A DNA stretch of 13,643 bases from Flavobacteriales bacterium (GTDB lineage: Bacteria; Bacteroidota; Bacteroidia; Flavobacteriales; Crocinitomicaceae). Below, one piece after another: positions 7,636-13,643 of the stretch; position 1 is the stretch's first letter; every line of letters begins with the position of its first letter. Both the position numbers and the translations under genes were made by a program. Location: contig CANCEQ010000067.1 of the NCBI GenBank assembly GCA_947375085.1, positions 1 to 13,643 on the forward strand. Direction: 5' to 3'. The notes below the pieces were generated by a model. That model was given only the letters and a program-made list of their open reading frames with translations, was not told the origin of the DNA and did not search any database.

Positions 7636-8790
7636 TTAATGTCTTATAATTAATTTTCTATTTGAAATTTTTGTTTCTGAAGATTCAATACTAATGAAAT
7701 ATATACCGTTTTTAAAATCAGAAACATCAATTTTTTTGTTTCCTGAAATAGACTCTGAGTAAACATTATTACCTAATACATCTATTATTTTAACAGTTGA
7801 TAATTCATTCGAATTTGTTGAAATAATAACTTGTTCAGAAGCAGGGTTTGGACCTATTGAAAACGTTGTATTTTGTTTATTTGCCTTAACACCTAATGTA
7901 TACGATAATTTAATATCTACTGAATCTTCATAAGTAGTACCGTTTCCAATATAGTATCTATAAATTGAGTTTCCTGCTGAAGAACCAGGAGTAAAATGTA
8001 AATTTAAAAGTGCTTTTTCTGTATTATTTAATACGATTGGATTATTTGCGGGTGTAGACCATACATCTCCAAAAGGATCATAACAATTACCAGGTATACA
8101 TATTTGATCTAACCAATCTTGAGCAACATTTAATTTTTTTCTTGTGATTCTCCAAGTTTTTGCTATTCCTGTTTTATTTTGAAGCTCTAAATCTAATATA
8201 AAATAGCCTAAAGAAGTTAACTCATGATTTGTTGGATCTAAATTAATTGTGTAAGGATTTGATGAATTTCCTGAAATATCAGTCTGAGAATTAAGGACAT
8301 TAATTGAAATTGGCAATGTGTAAATCACTTTAATATCAACAGAATCTTCAAAATTTGTACCATCCCCAATATAATATCGATAGTGAGAATCACCAGCATC
8401 TCCTGGGAAATAATGAATATTTAAAGTAGTTTTTTCGGAATTATTTAAAGTTATTGCGTTATTTGAAGGTGTCATCCATACATCTCCAATAGGGTCATAA
8501 TTTGAACCAAGAATGGCTAATTGATCAAGACAATTTTGAGCAACGTTTAATTTTTTTCGAGTAACTCGCCAAGATTTTGTAATACCTGTATTGTTTTGTA
8601 ATTCTAAATCTAAACTGAAAAATCCAAAATTAACTAATTCATTATTAGAAGGATCTAAATTAATATTGTATGGATTAGATGAATTTCCAGAAATATCTGT
8701 TTGAGAATTAACAACATTTATTGAAATCTGAGAAAAACTAATTATGTTAATCGATAGAAATATGGAAAGTATAAGTAAAGTTTTATTCAT
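7636..8790 (-). CDS. Secreted protein with tandem duplicated ~140-residue domain and T9SS type A sorting domain
   Basis: 384 residues from the ATG at 8790. Residues 1-21 are a signal peptide ending SFSQ. Two consecutive domains follow (22-160 and 161-300), about 70% identical by my hand alignment. Both carry SINV-NSQTDISGNSSNPY, LDLELQN-TGI, W R-TRKKLNVAQ, YDP-GDVW-TP, YRYYIG and EDSVDIK. They are mostly beta and probably immunoglobulin-like, but I do not recognise a named family. Residues ~309-384 are a type A sorting domain (SIGPNPASEQVIIS start, NGIYFISIES, KLIIRH end). The protein should be exported by Sec and T9SS to the surface. A TTG at 8814 would extend the frame by eight residues, but it overlaps the -7 promoter box, so ATG 8790 with a ~14-base leader is preferred. 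It forms a single-gene unit with a visible promoter and terminator. Function is unknown; a structural or adhesive role is only a guess. Confidence 0.82.
   Translation of the reverse strand: MNKTLLILSIFLSINIISFSQISINVVNSQTDISGNSSNPYNINLDPSNNELVNFGFFSLDLELQNNTGITKSWRVTRKKLNVAQNCLDQLAILGSNYDPIGDVWMTPSNNAITLNNSEKTTLNIHYFPGDAGDSHYRYYIGDGTNFEDSVDIKVIYTLPISINVLNSQTDISGNSSNPYTINLDPTNHELTSLGYFILDLELQNKTGIAKTWRITRKKLNVAQDWLDQICIPGNCYDPFGDVWSTPANNPIVLNNTEKALLNLHFTPGSSAGNSIYRYYIGNGTTYEDSVDIKLSYTLGVKANKQNTTFSIGPNPASEQVIISTNSNELSTVKIIDVLGNNVYSESISGNKKIDVSDFKNGIYFISIESSETKISNRKLIIRH
7891..8727 (-). repeat. Tandem internal duplication within the T9SS cargo gene (two ~417-420-bp units)
   Basis: Minus-strand units 8727-8311 and 8310-7891 encode directly abutting copies of the same domain, starting ISINVVNSQ and ISINVLNSQ. 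They differ in length by one residue (PGDAG versus PGSSAG). The DNA has diverged enough that this is not a very recent duplication, but motif blocks such as TDISGNSSNPY and RKKLNVAQ are unchanged. Confidence 0.85.
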
Positions 8791-8811
8791 GTTTGTATAA
8801 TTTGCGAAAAA

Positions 8812-8842
8812 CAAATATAAGAAATTGCCTTTTCAATATCAA
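8812..8842 (-). promoter_or_regulatory. Promoter of the duplicated-domain T9SS gene
   Basis: On the minus strand, TTG (8842-8840), a 20-nt spacer and TATATTTG (8819-8812) match the Bacteroidota consensus TTG-N19-21-TAnnTTTG. Transcription should start near 8805, about 14 bases before ATG 8790. This excludes the upstream in-frame TTG at 8814 as the start codon. Confidence 0.7.
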
Positions 8843-8877
8843 GTTAATTCATTCTTTTTTTAATTCATAGATAATTT

Positions 8878-8908
8878 TTTTATTGTTTTTGAAAATGTAT
8901 TACTTTTG
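8878..8908 (+). promoter_or_regulatory. Probable promoter of the thioredoxin-barrel-Omp28 unit
   Basis: TACTTTTG at 8901-8908 is a full match to the -7 consensus TAnnTTTG, 53 bases before the ATG at 8962. The upstream element is weak: at the expected distance there is only a T-run (about 8875-8880), and the nearest TTG (8883-8885) gives a 15-nt spacer. The leader would be about 45 bases. Confidence 0.5.
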
Positions 8909-8961
8909 GATTAATAATTGTTAGAACAGTATTTACATAACATATAATAAATTTACTATTC

Positions 8962-9474
8962 ATGAAAAATCTTTTTTCTTTACTTTTAACTTTTTCTCTT
9001 GCATTAACTGCATTCTGTCAAGAGAATACTCATATTCTTGAGAATAAAAAAATTCCAGCTATACAGTTAAAGGATATGGATGGTAAATCTGTAAACACTG
9101 CTGATTTAGGTTTTAAAGGTCCTGTTGTTATTAGTTTTTGGGCAACATGGTGTTCACCTTGTAAAAGAGAGTTAAACACAATTCATGATTTATATTCTGA
9201 TTGGCAGACTGAAACTGGTGTAAATCTGGTTGCAGTATCTATCGACGATGAAAAAACAAAAAATCAAGTACCTGTATATGTAGATGGTAAATCTTGGGAA
9301 TATTTAGTTTTAATGGATGTGAATGGCGATTTTAAACGTGCCATGGGTGTCAACAATGTTCCTCATACTTTTTTGGTGGATGCTACTGGAAATATTGTAT
9401 ATTCTCATAATAATTATGCTCCAGGTGATGAGGATAAATTATATGAAGAAATAAAAAAACTTTCTACTAAGTAA
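8962..9474 (+). CDS. Periplasmic TlpA/ResA-like thiol-disulfide oxidoreductase
   Basis: 170 residues. Residues 1-20 are a signal peptide (AFCQ end); C19 follows a phenylalanine, so this is not a good lipobox and the mature protein is probably soluble in the periplasm. The thioredoxin fold includes VVISFWATWCSPCKREL with the active pair C64/C67 and the cis-proline P134 in VPHTF. IQLKDMDGKSVNTADL (34-49) is the AhpC/TSA-like start typical of TlpA/ResA proteins. WCSPC proteins of this family usually keep specific periplasmic thiols reduced, as for cytochrome c maturation. No cytochrome genes are nearby; instead two envelope proteins follow, one with a CxxxxC and one with a CxxC, suggesting a dedicated partner (inference). 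The next gene starts 37 bases downstream without a terminator, so they are probably one transcript. Confidence 0.9.
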   Translation: MKNLFSLLLTFSLALTAFCQENTHILENKKIPAIQLKDMDGKSVNTADLGFKGPVVISFWATWCSPCKRELNTIHDLYSDWQTETGVNLVAVSIDDEKTKNQVPVYVDGKSWEYLVLMDVNGDFKRAMGVNNVPHTFLVDATGNIVYSHNNYAPGDEDKLYEEIKKLSTK

Positions 9475-9511
9475 TACTTAAATTCTTTTTAATTCATTTT
9501 AAAATACTTTA

Positions 9512-11185
9512 ATGAGCAAAAAAATATTCTTTACATTTTTCCTTTTCACCTCTTTTTTCGCTTATAATCAAACCAATGGGAATGGGGCAAATATAACTGG
9601 GAATATTGAGAGTACATTTCAATATTTAAGAGCTGATTCGTTAATTGGCGCAAATTTGCCACCACAAAAAGGATTGCTTAATTCATATATGAATGCGTTC
9701 TATACTCAAGGTAGTTTTAAAGCAGGGATGAGAATTGAATCATATATGCCTCATATTAATGGTTATCCAGATCGTTTTGACGGAACTGGTCTAGGTATGC
9801 GATACATAGGATTTGTTAATGATAAAATTGATGTAACCCTAGGAAATTTCTATGAACAATTCGGAGCAGGTTTGTTATTCAGAGCCTACGAAAATCGAGC
9901 ATTAGGTTATGATAATGCAATGGACGGAATGAGACTTATTGTGCGACCACTAAAAGGAATAATTTTAAAGGGAGTTTATGGGAATCAACGCCAAGATTTT
10001 AAATCAGGTGTAGTCGTTCGTTCTTCAGGAATTGTTAGAGGTTTAGATGGGGAAATTCACATAAATGAATTATTTAAAAGTCTAGCTGAAAAAAAGTTTG
10101 ATGTTACTTTAGGAGCTTCTTTTGTAAGTAAATATCAAAAAGATGATAATGATCTACTTAAATTACCTGAAAATGTTGGGAGTTACGGAGGTAGAGCTAA
10201 ATTAAGATATGGAAAATTAACGTTTGATGCTGAATACGCTTTTAAAGAAAATGATCCATCTTCAGATAACAAAGAGATTTATAATACTGGACATGCAGCA
10301 CTTTTTAATTTAGGTTATTCAAAAAAAGGTTTTGGTTTTTCATTTTCTGGAAAATCGGTGGATAATATGAGTTTTCGTTCAGATAGAAATCAATCATTAC
10401 AAGTTGATTTGATTAATTACTTGCCTTCAATGAATAAAACGCATACTTACAATTTAGTAGCTTCACTTTATCCATATGCGACTCAATTGAATGGTGAAAT
10501 TGCTTATCAAACTGAAATTGTATATACAATTCCCAAAGGAACTAAATTGGGAGGAACGTATGGTACAACTTTAAATGGTAATTTTTCAACTGCTTATCAG
10601 CCTTTACAACATACATCAACAATCAAAGCAACTGATTCTACAGGTGTTGCTTATGTTGGGAAGCTATTTGATCAAAGTAATAATTTATATTGGCAAGATA
10701 TTAATTTTAGTATTTCTAGAAAGTTTACAAAATCATTTAACTTGATTGTTAGTTATTTTGATATTAAATTAAACAATGATGTTGCAAAAGTAACAGAAGA
10801 TGCAACTGGAATTATTTCCTCACATGTTGGAGTGATTGAGGCTGGTTATAAGATTAATAAAAATCATTCACTTAGAATTGAATTACAAGAATTAGTTACC
10901 AATAAAGGAAAGTCAAGAGATAAAGGAGATTGGGCAACCGCAGTTATTGAATATAATTTTAAATCGAATTGGTTTTTTGGTGTGATGGATCAATACAATT
11001 ATTCGAACCCTGAAAAAGATTTGCAAATTCACTACGTTATTGGAACTGTTGGTTATGTTGAAGGATCATCTAGATTTACAGTATCAGTAGGACGACAAAG
11101 AGCTGGTTTATTTTGTGTAGGTGGTGTTTGTAGAAATGTACCCGCATCGAATGGGCTGACATTTTCATTTACACAAAGTTTTTAA
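9512..11185 (+). CDS. Outer-membrane beta-barrel protein, DUF6029-like
   Basis: 557 residues with a signal peptide (1-20, cleavage near AYNQ), an ITGNIEST-QYL start and repeated amphipathic strands to a terminal F (FTQSF), as in a BAM-inserted barrel. Recognisable blocks are LGNFYEQFGAGLLFRAYENR (111-130), ALGYDNAMDGMR and, near the end, GRQRAGLFCVGGVCRNVPAS. From memory these mark the Bacteroidota DUF6029 family, which has no established function; a domain search would settle it. The only two cysteines are C535 and C540 in CVGGVC, in or near the last strands. This is notable because the gene lies between a periplasmic thioredoxin gene and a CxxC-containing lipoprotein gene. The downstream gene starts 17 bases after its stop, so co-transcription is likely. 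It could be a pore or a scaffold for the lipoprotein; neither is shown by the sequence. Confidence 0.8.
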   Translation: MSKKIFFTFFLFTSFFAYNQTNGNGANITGNIESTFQYLRADSLIGANLPPQKGLLNSYMNAFYTQGSFKAGMRIESYMPHINGYPDRFDGTGLGMRYIGFVNDKIDVTLGNFYEQFGAGLLFRAYENRALGYDNAMDGMRLIVRPLKGIILKGVYGNQRQDFKSGVVVRSSGIVRGLDGEIHINELFKSLAEKKFDVTLGASFVSKYQKDDNDLLKLPENVGSYGGRAKLRYGKLTFDAEYAFKENDPSSDNKEIYNTGHAALFNLGYSKKGFGFSFSGKSVDNMSFRSDRNQSLQVDLINYLPSMNKTHTYNLVASLYPYATQLNGEIAYQTEIVYTIPKGTKLGGTYGTTLNGNFSTAYQPLQHTSTIKATDSTGVAYVGKLFDQSNNLYWQDINFSISRKFTKSFNLIVSYFDIKLNNDVAKVTEDATGIISSHVGVIEAGYKINKNHSLRIELQELVTNKGKSRDKGDWATAVIEYNFKSNWFFGVMDQYNYSNPEKDLQIHYVIGTVGYVEGSSRFTVSVGRQRAGLFCVGGVCRNVPASNGLTFSFTQSF

Positions 11186-11201
11186 TTTAAACCGTATTTA
11201 T

Positions 11202-12194
11202 ATGTATTTCAATAGAATGGTTAAACAAAGTTTTAAAAACAGAATTACTTATTTTATATTTCTTGTAATTGGATTATTTTCAATTGTAATGAATAGTTCA
11301 TGCGATAAGGTAAAGAATCCATATCCAAAACAATTTGTTGATATTGATACGACACTTTTATCTGGAATGACTTTAGCTCAATATAAAAATACATTATGGA
11401 TTGATTTTTCTCAAAATACTAATACAAACAGAAATGTATTAATTGAAGATTTCACAGGACATAAATGTGTTAACTGCCCTTATGCTGCTAAAACGGCAAA
11501 AGAAATTGAAGCTGCACATTTGAATCGAGTTTTTGTTGCATCAATTCATTCGGGACCTAATGGAACGACTGCTTTTCAAACTACTTCAGGAACAGTGTTT
11601 TCTAATGATTTTACGAATCCTCAAGGATTGGAGATTTCAAAACTAATAACCGATGGTGGTTTTGTTGGTAATCCATCTGGTACGGTAAATAGAACGGCTC
11701 ATGGTGGGCAAATTTTTCAAAATTATACTTCTTGGGATAATTATACAACCTCTATTTTATCAGAGAATAATTTAAAAGTAAATTTACAGGCTTTAACAAA
11801 TTATTTTCCATCTACAAGAGGAGTGTTTTTACATACTGAGGTCGAACTTAAATCAAGTATTTCTGATGAGCTATATCAAGTTGTTTATTTAATAGAAGAT
11901 TCATTAATTGCTCCTCAGACCACTCCAGCAGATTGGCCGACTCCTACTTTAGATCATAATTATGTTCATCATGATATACAAAGAGGGTGTATCGACGGAT
12001 TAGCTGCAGGTAGAAAACTTTCAGATGATTTTAAAAAAGACAAAAATGGTAAAATAACAACTGGAGAAAAATATTATTTGAATTACAGTTACCAATTACC
12101 TCAAAAATATAATGTAGAGAATATGCATTTATTAATATTTGTATATAACAAATCAACAAAAGAAATTTATCAAGTAATTAGAAAAGATTTGTAA
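11202..12194 (+). CDS. Omp28-related outer-membrane lipoprotein with thioredoxin-like CxxC motif
   Basis: 330 residues from ATG 11202; ATG 11217 (MVKQSFKNR) is equally possible and gives a more standard signal peptide. The hydrophobic segment ends MNSSC, so C34 is the likely lipidated residue (a relaxed Bacteroidota-type lipobox). The mature part opens with a thioredoxin-like segment, VLIEDFTGHKCVNCPYAA, with C89/C92 in the active-pair position, VFVASIHSG as the following strand, and GNPSGTVNR (156-164) as the probable cis-proline loop. This is the arrangement of the Omp28 family, named after a Porphyromonas gingivalis outer-membrane protein. The C-terminal half is a beta-rich domain with one more cysteine (C263, RGCIDG). 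It closes the apparent operon with the TlpA-like and DUF6029-like genes. A redox role is inferred from the CxxC and the neighbours; adhesion has been proposed for family members. Confidence 0.85.
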   Translation: MYFNRMVKQSFKNRITYFIFLVIGLFSIVMNSSCDKVKNPYPKQFVDIDTTLLSGMTLAQYKNTLWIDFSQNTNTNRNVLIEDFTGHKCVNCPYAAKTAKEIEAAHLNRVFVASIHSGPNGTTAFQTTSGTVFSNDFTNPQGLEISKLITDGGFVGNPSGTVNRTAHGGQIFQNYTSWDNYTTSILSENNLKVNLQALTNYFPSTRGVFLHTEVELKSSISDELYQVVYLIEDSLIAPQTTPADWPTPTLDHNYVHHDIQRGCIDGLAAGRKLSDDFKKDKNGKITTGEKYYLNYSYQLPQKYNVENMHLLIFVYNKSTKEIYQVIRKDL

Positions 12195-12235
12195 TAAGTC
12201 CTTATCGATTTCTTATTTTTAATTAATCTTAATAG

Positions 12236-12267
12236 TTGGAATACTCTTTCTTTTTTCAGTACTTTTG
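12236..12267 (+). promoter_or_regulatory. Promoter of the mrp-nifU operon
   Basis: TTG (12236-12238), a 21-nt spacer and TACTTTTG (12260-12267) match the Bacteroidota consensus. The start point would be near 12274, about 12 bases before ATG 12286. The -7 box is identical to the one before the thioredoxin gene. I see no terminator hairpin between the Omp28 stop and this promoter, so read-through from upstream is possible. Confidence 0.7.
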
Positions 12268-12285
12268 TAGAAACTATTCAAAGAA

Positions 12286-13377
12286 ATGGAAATAAATAGA
12301 GAAAGTGTTTTAGAAGTATTAGGTACGATTATAGAACCTGATTTAAAAAAAGATATTGTAACTCTAAATTTAGTAGAACATTTAGGAATTGAAGGTTCAA
12401 AAATTGAATTGACAGTAGCGATTTATAATACTGCTTTGCATGCTAAAAAAAGAATGCAAGAAGCAATCGATTTTAATTTAAAACGTGTTTATGGTAATGA
12501 TATTGAGGTGATTGCTTCAATTAAAGGATTGCCTCAAAACGAAAAAAACACACATCGTAAAATTCTTCCAGAAGTAAAAAATATTATTGCTGTTGCTTCA
12601 GGTAAAGGAGGAGTTGGTAAATCTACTATAACAGCTAACTTAGCAGGTGGTTTAGCAAAAGCAGGATATAAAGTAGGTGTAATTGACGCTGACATTTATG
12701 GACCTTCTATGCCAACAATGTTTGATGTAGTAAAAGAACGACCTTCTATGATTGATGTAGATGGTGTTTCTAAAATTAATCCGGTAATGAGTTACGGATT
12801 AAAGATATTATCTATAGGATTTTTTACAGAACAAGATAACGCAGTTGTTTGGAGAGGACCTATGGCTTCAAAAGCAATGAGTCAGATGTTTACTGATGCG
12901 TATTGGGGAGAATTAGATTATTTGTTAATCGATTTACCTCCTGGTACTGGAGATATTCACTTATCATTAGTAGGATTAGTACCTCTAGATGGTGTTGTAA
13001 TTGTAAGTACACCTCAAGAGGTTGCTTTAGCAGATGCACGTAGAGGAGTAAATATGTTCCAAATGGATACGATTAATGTTCCAATCGTTGGGATAGTAGA
13101 AAATATGGCTTGGTTTACTCCTGCAGAATTACCAGAAAATAAATATTACTTATTTGGTAAAAACGGAGCAAAAGACTTAGCTGAAAAAATGGAGGTTCCT
13201 TTCTTGGGTCATATTCCTTTGGTTCAAAGTGTTAGAGAAGCGGGTGATATTGGAAGACCAGCCGTTTTTCAAGAAAACACTCCTTCATCAATTGCATTCG
13301 ATGAATTGGTACAAACATTTGTTGAACAAGTTAAAATTGTAAAAAAAACATCATCCATTAAACAATTAGTATCATGA
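12286..13377 (+). CDS. mrp: Mrp/NBP35-family Fe-S cluster carrier ATPase with N-terminal MIP18 (DUF59) domain
   Basis: 363 residues, a usual length for Mrp. Residues ~1-80 are a MIP18/DUF59 domain (VLEVLGTIIEPDLKKDIV start). Residues ~95-350 are the P-loop ATPase: deviant Walker A GKGGVGKS (106-113), DADIYGPSMPT (134-144), WRGPM (189-193), DYLLIDLPPGTGD (211-223) and GIVENMAWF (269-277). Family members use ATP to load or pass Fe-S clusters to apoproteins in the cytoplasm. Where many members have a CPxC after ENMxxF, this one reads ENMAWFTPAELPENKYYLFG, and there is no cysteine in the whole protein. From memory this ENMAWFTP form is common in Flavobacteria, so it is a lineage feature rather than damage. 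The stop overlaps the next start by ATGA, tying it to the NifU-domain protein. Expression is from the promoter at 12236-12267. Confidence 0.95.
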   Translation: MEINRESVLEVLGTIIEPDLKKDIVTLNLVEHLGIEGSKIELTVAIYNTALHAKKRMQEAIDFNLKRVYGNDIEVIASIKGLPQNEKNTHRKILPEVKNIIAVASGKGGVGKSTITANLAGGLAKAGYKVGVIDADIYGPSMPTMFDVVKERPSMIDVDGVSKINPVMSYGLKILSIGFFTEQDNAVVWRGPMASKAMSQMFTDAYWGELDYLLIDLPPGTGDIHLSLVGLVPLDGVVIVSTPQEVALADARRGVNMFQMDTINVPIVGIVENMAWFTPAELPENKYYLFGKNGAKDLAEKMEVPFLGHIPLVQSVREAGDIGRPAVFQENTPSSIAFDELVQTFVEQVKIVKKTSSIKQLVS

Positions 13378-13634
13378 TTTTAAATAAAGTAGAGTTAGAA
13401 GAAAAAATAAGAACTGTTTTATTGGAATTAAGACCTTTTTTCGAAGCAGATGGAGGTGATATAGAATTTGTTGAAATAACAGACGAGGGAATCTTAAAAG
13501 TGATGTTAATGGGTGCTTGTAGTGATTGTTCTATGAGTATGATGACTTTAAAATCCGGAGTAGAAGAAGCAGTTAAAAAAATAGCTCCTGAAATTATTTC
13601 AGTTGAAGCTGTAAATTTGCCGAGTTTTGCTTAA
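13374..13634 (+). CDS. NifU C-terminal domain (Nfu-type) Fe-S cluster scaffold protein
   Basis: 86 residues, a stand-alone NifU C-terminal domain. ELRPFFEADGGDIEFVEI (18-35) and LKVMLMGACSDCSMSMMTLK (41-60) are the family signature, with cluster-binding cysteines C49 and C52; GVEEAVKKIAPEI follows. Two monomers normally hold a 4Fe-4S cluster between their CxxC pairs and deliver it to target proteins in the cytoplasm. Length matches other single-domain Nfu proteins and the frame is complete. Its ATG overlaps the mrp stop by 4 nt, so translation is coupled and roughly equal amounts of the two proteins are expected. Because the preceding Mrp has no cysteine, this protein carries the only cluster-ligating cysteines of the pair. 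Confidence 0.95.
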   Translation: MILNKVELEEKIRTVLLELRPFFEADGGDIEFVEITDEGILKVMLMGACSDCSMSMMTLKSGVEEAVKKIAPEIISVEAVNLPSFA

Positions 13635-13643
13635 TAAGTAATT

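Noticed and set aside
8791..8814. Eight-residue extension of the duplicated-domain protein from a TTG codon
   Set aside because: The TTG is part of the promoter -7 box, and the extension would sit in front of a normal signal peptide.
9475..9511. Internal promoter before the DUF6029-like gene (TACTTTA near 9505)
   Set aside because: It lacks the final G of TAnnTTTG and a properly spaced TTG; co-transcription with the thioredoxin gene explains the layout better.
12195..12285. Possible terminator or small RNA between Omp28 and mrp
   Set aside because: The region is T-rich but has no inverted repeat I can support; the only clear signal is the mrp promoter.

Overview
The window is AT-rich DNA from a member of the Bacteroidota, most likely order Flavobacteriales. 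A family such as Crocinitomicaceae or Cryomorphaceae is only a guess. The evidence is two secreted proteins with type IX secretion (T9SS) C-terminal sorting domains, Wzi/RemB-like outer-membrane barrels, a DUF6029-type barrel next to an Omp28 lipoprotein, no Shine-Dalgarno sequences, and promoters of the Bacteroidota form TTG-N19-21-TAnnTTTG.

Layout. Positions 1-146 hold the transposase end of an IS3-family insertion sequence that runs off the left edge. Next, on the minus strand, is a large secreted M43 metalloprotease (207-2360) with its own terminator. A plus-strand DEAD-box RNA helicase (2516-3721) ends tail-to-tail, with a 4-nt overlap, against a minus-strand operon: cysQ, then Wzi/RemB-like barrel A, then barrel B (7551 down to 3718; junctions of 1 nt overlap and 1 nt gap). 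Upstream of it is another minus-strand unit, a T9SS cargo protein built from two near-identical ~140-residue domains (7636-8790), with a clear promoter and terminator. It diverges from a plus-strand series running to the right edge: a TlpA/ResA-like periplasmic thioredoxin (8962), a DUF6029-like barrel (9512), an Omp28-like lipoprotein (11202), then, behind a new promoter, Mrp (12286) and a NifU-C-domain protein (13374) that overlap by ATGA. No stretch longer than about 150 bases lacks a gene, and I see no tRNA, rRNA or CRISPR array.

How the genes work together. Four themes appear: surface protein export (two T9SS cargo proteins), surface polysaccharide or gliding (two Wzi/RemB-like barrels led by a PAP phosphatase, which suggests a link to sulfated glycans), envelope thiol-disulfide chemistry (a thioredoxin, a barrel whose only two cysteines form a CxxxxC, and a lipoprotein with a CxxC), and Fe-S cluster assembly (a cysteine-free Mrp ATPase coupled to a CxxC-bearing Nfu-type scaffold). 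The three-gene thioredoxin/barrel/Omp28 unit is the best candidate for a poorly described system. Most of the rest is recognisable flavobacterial gene content.
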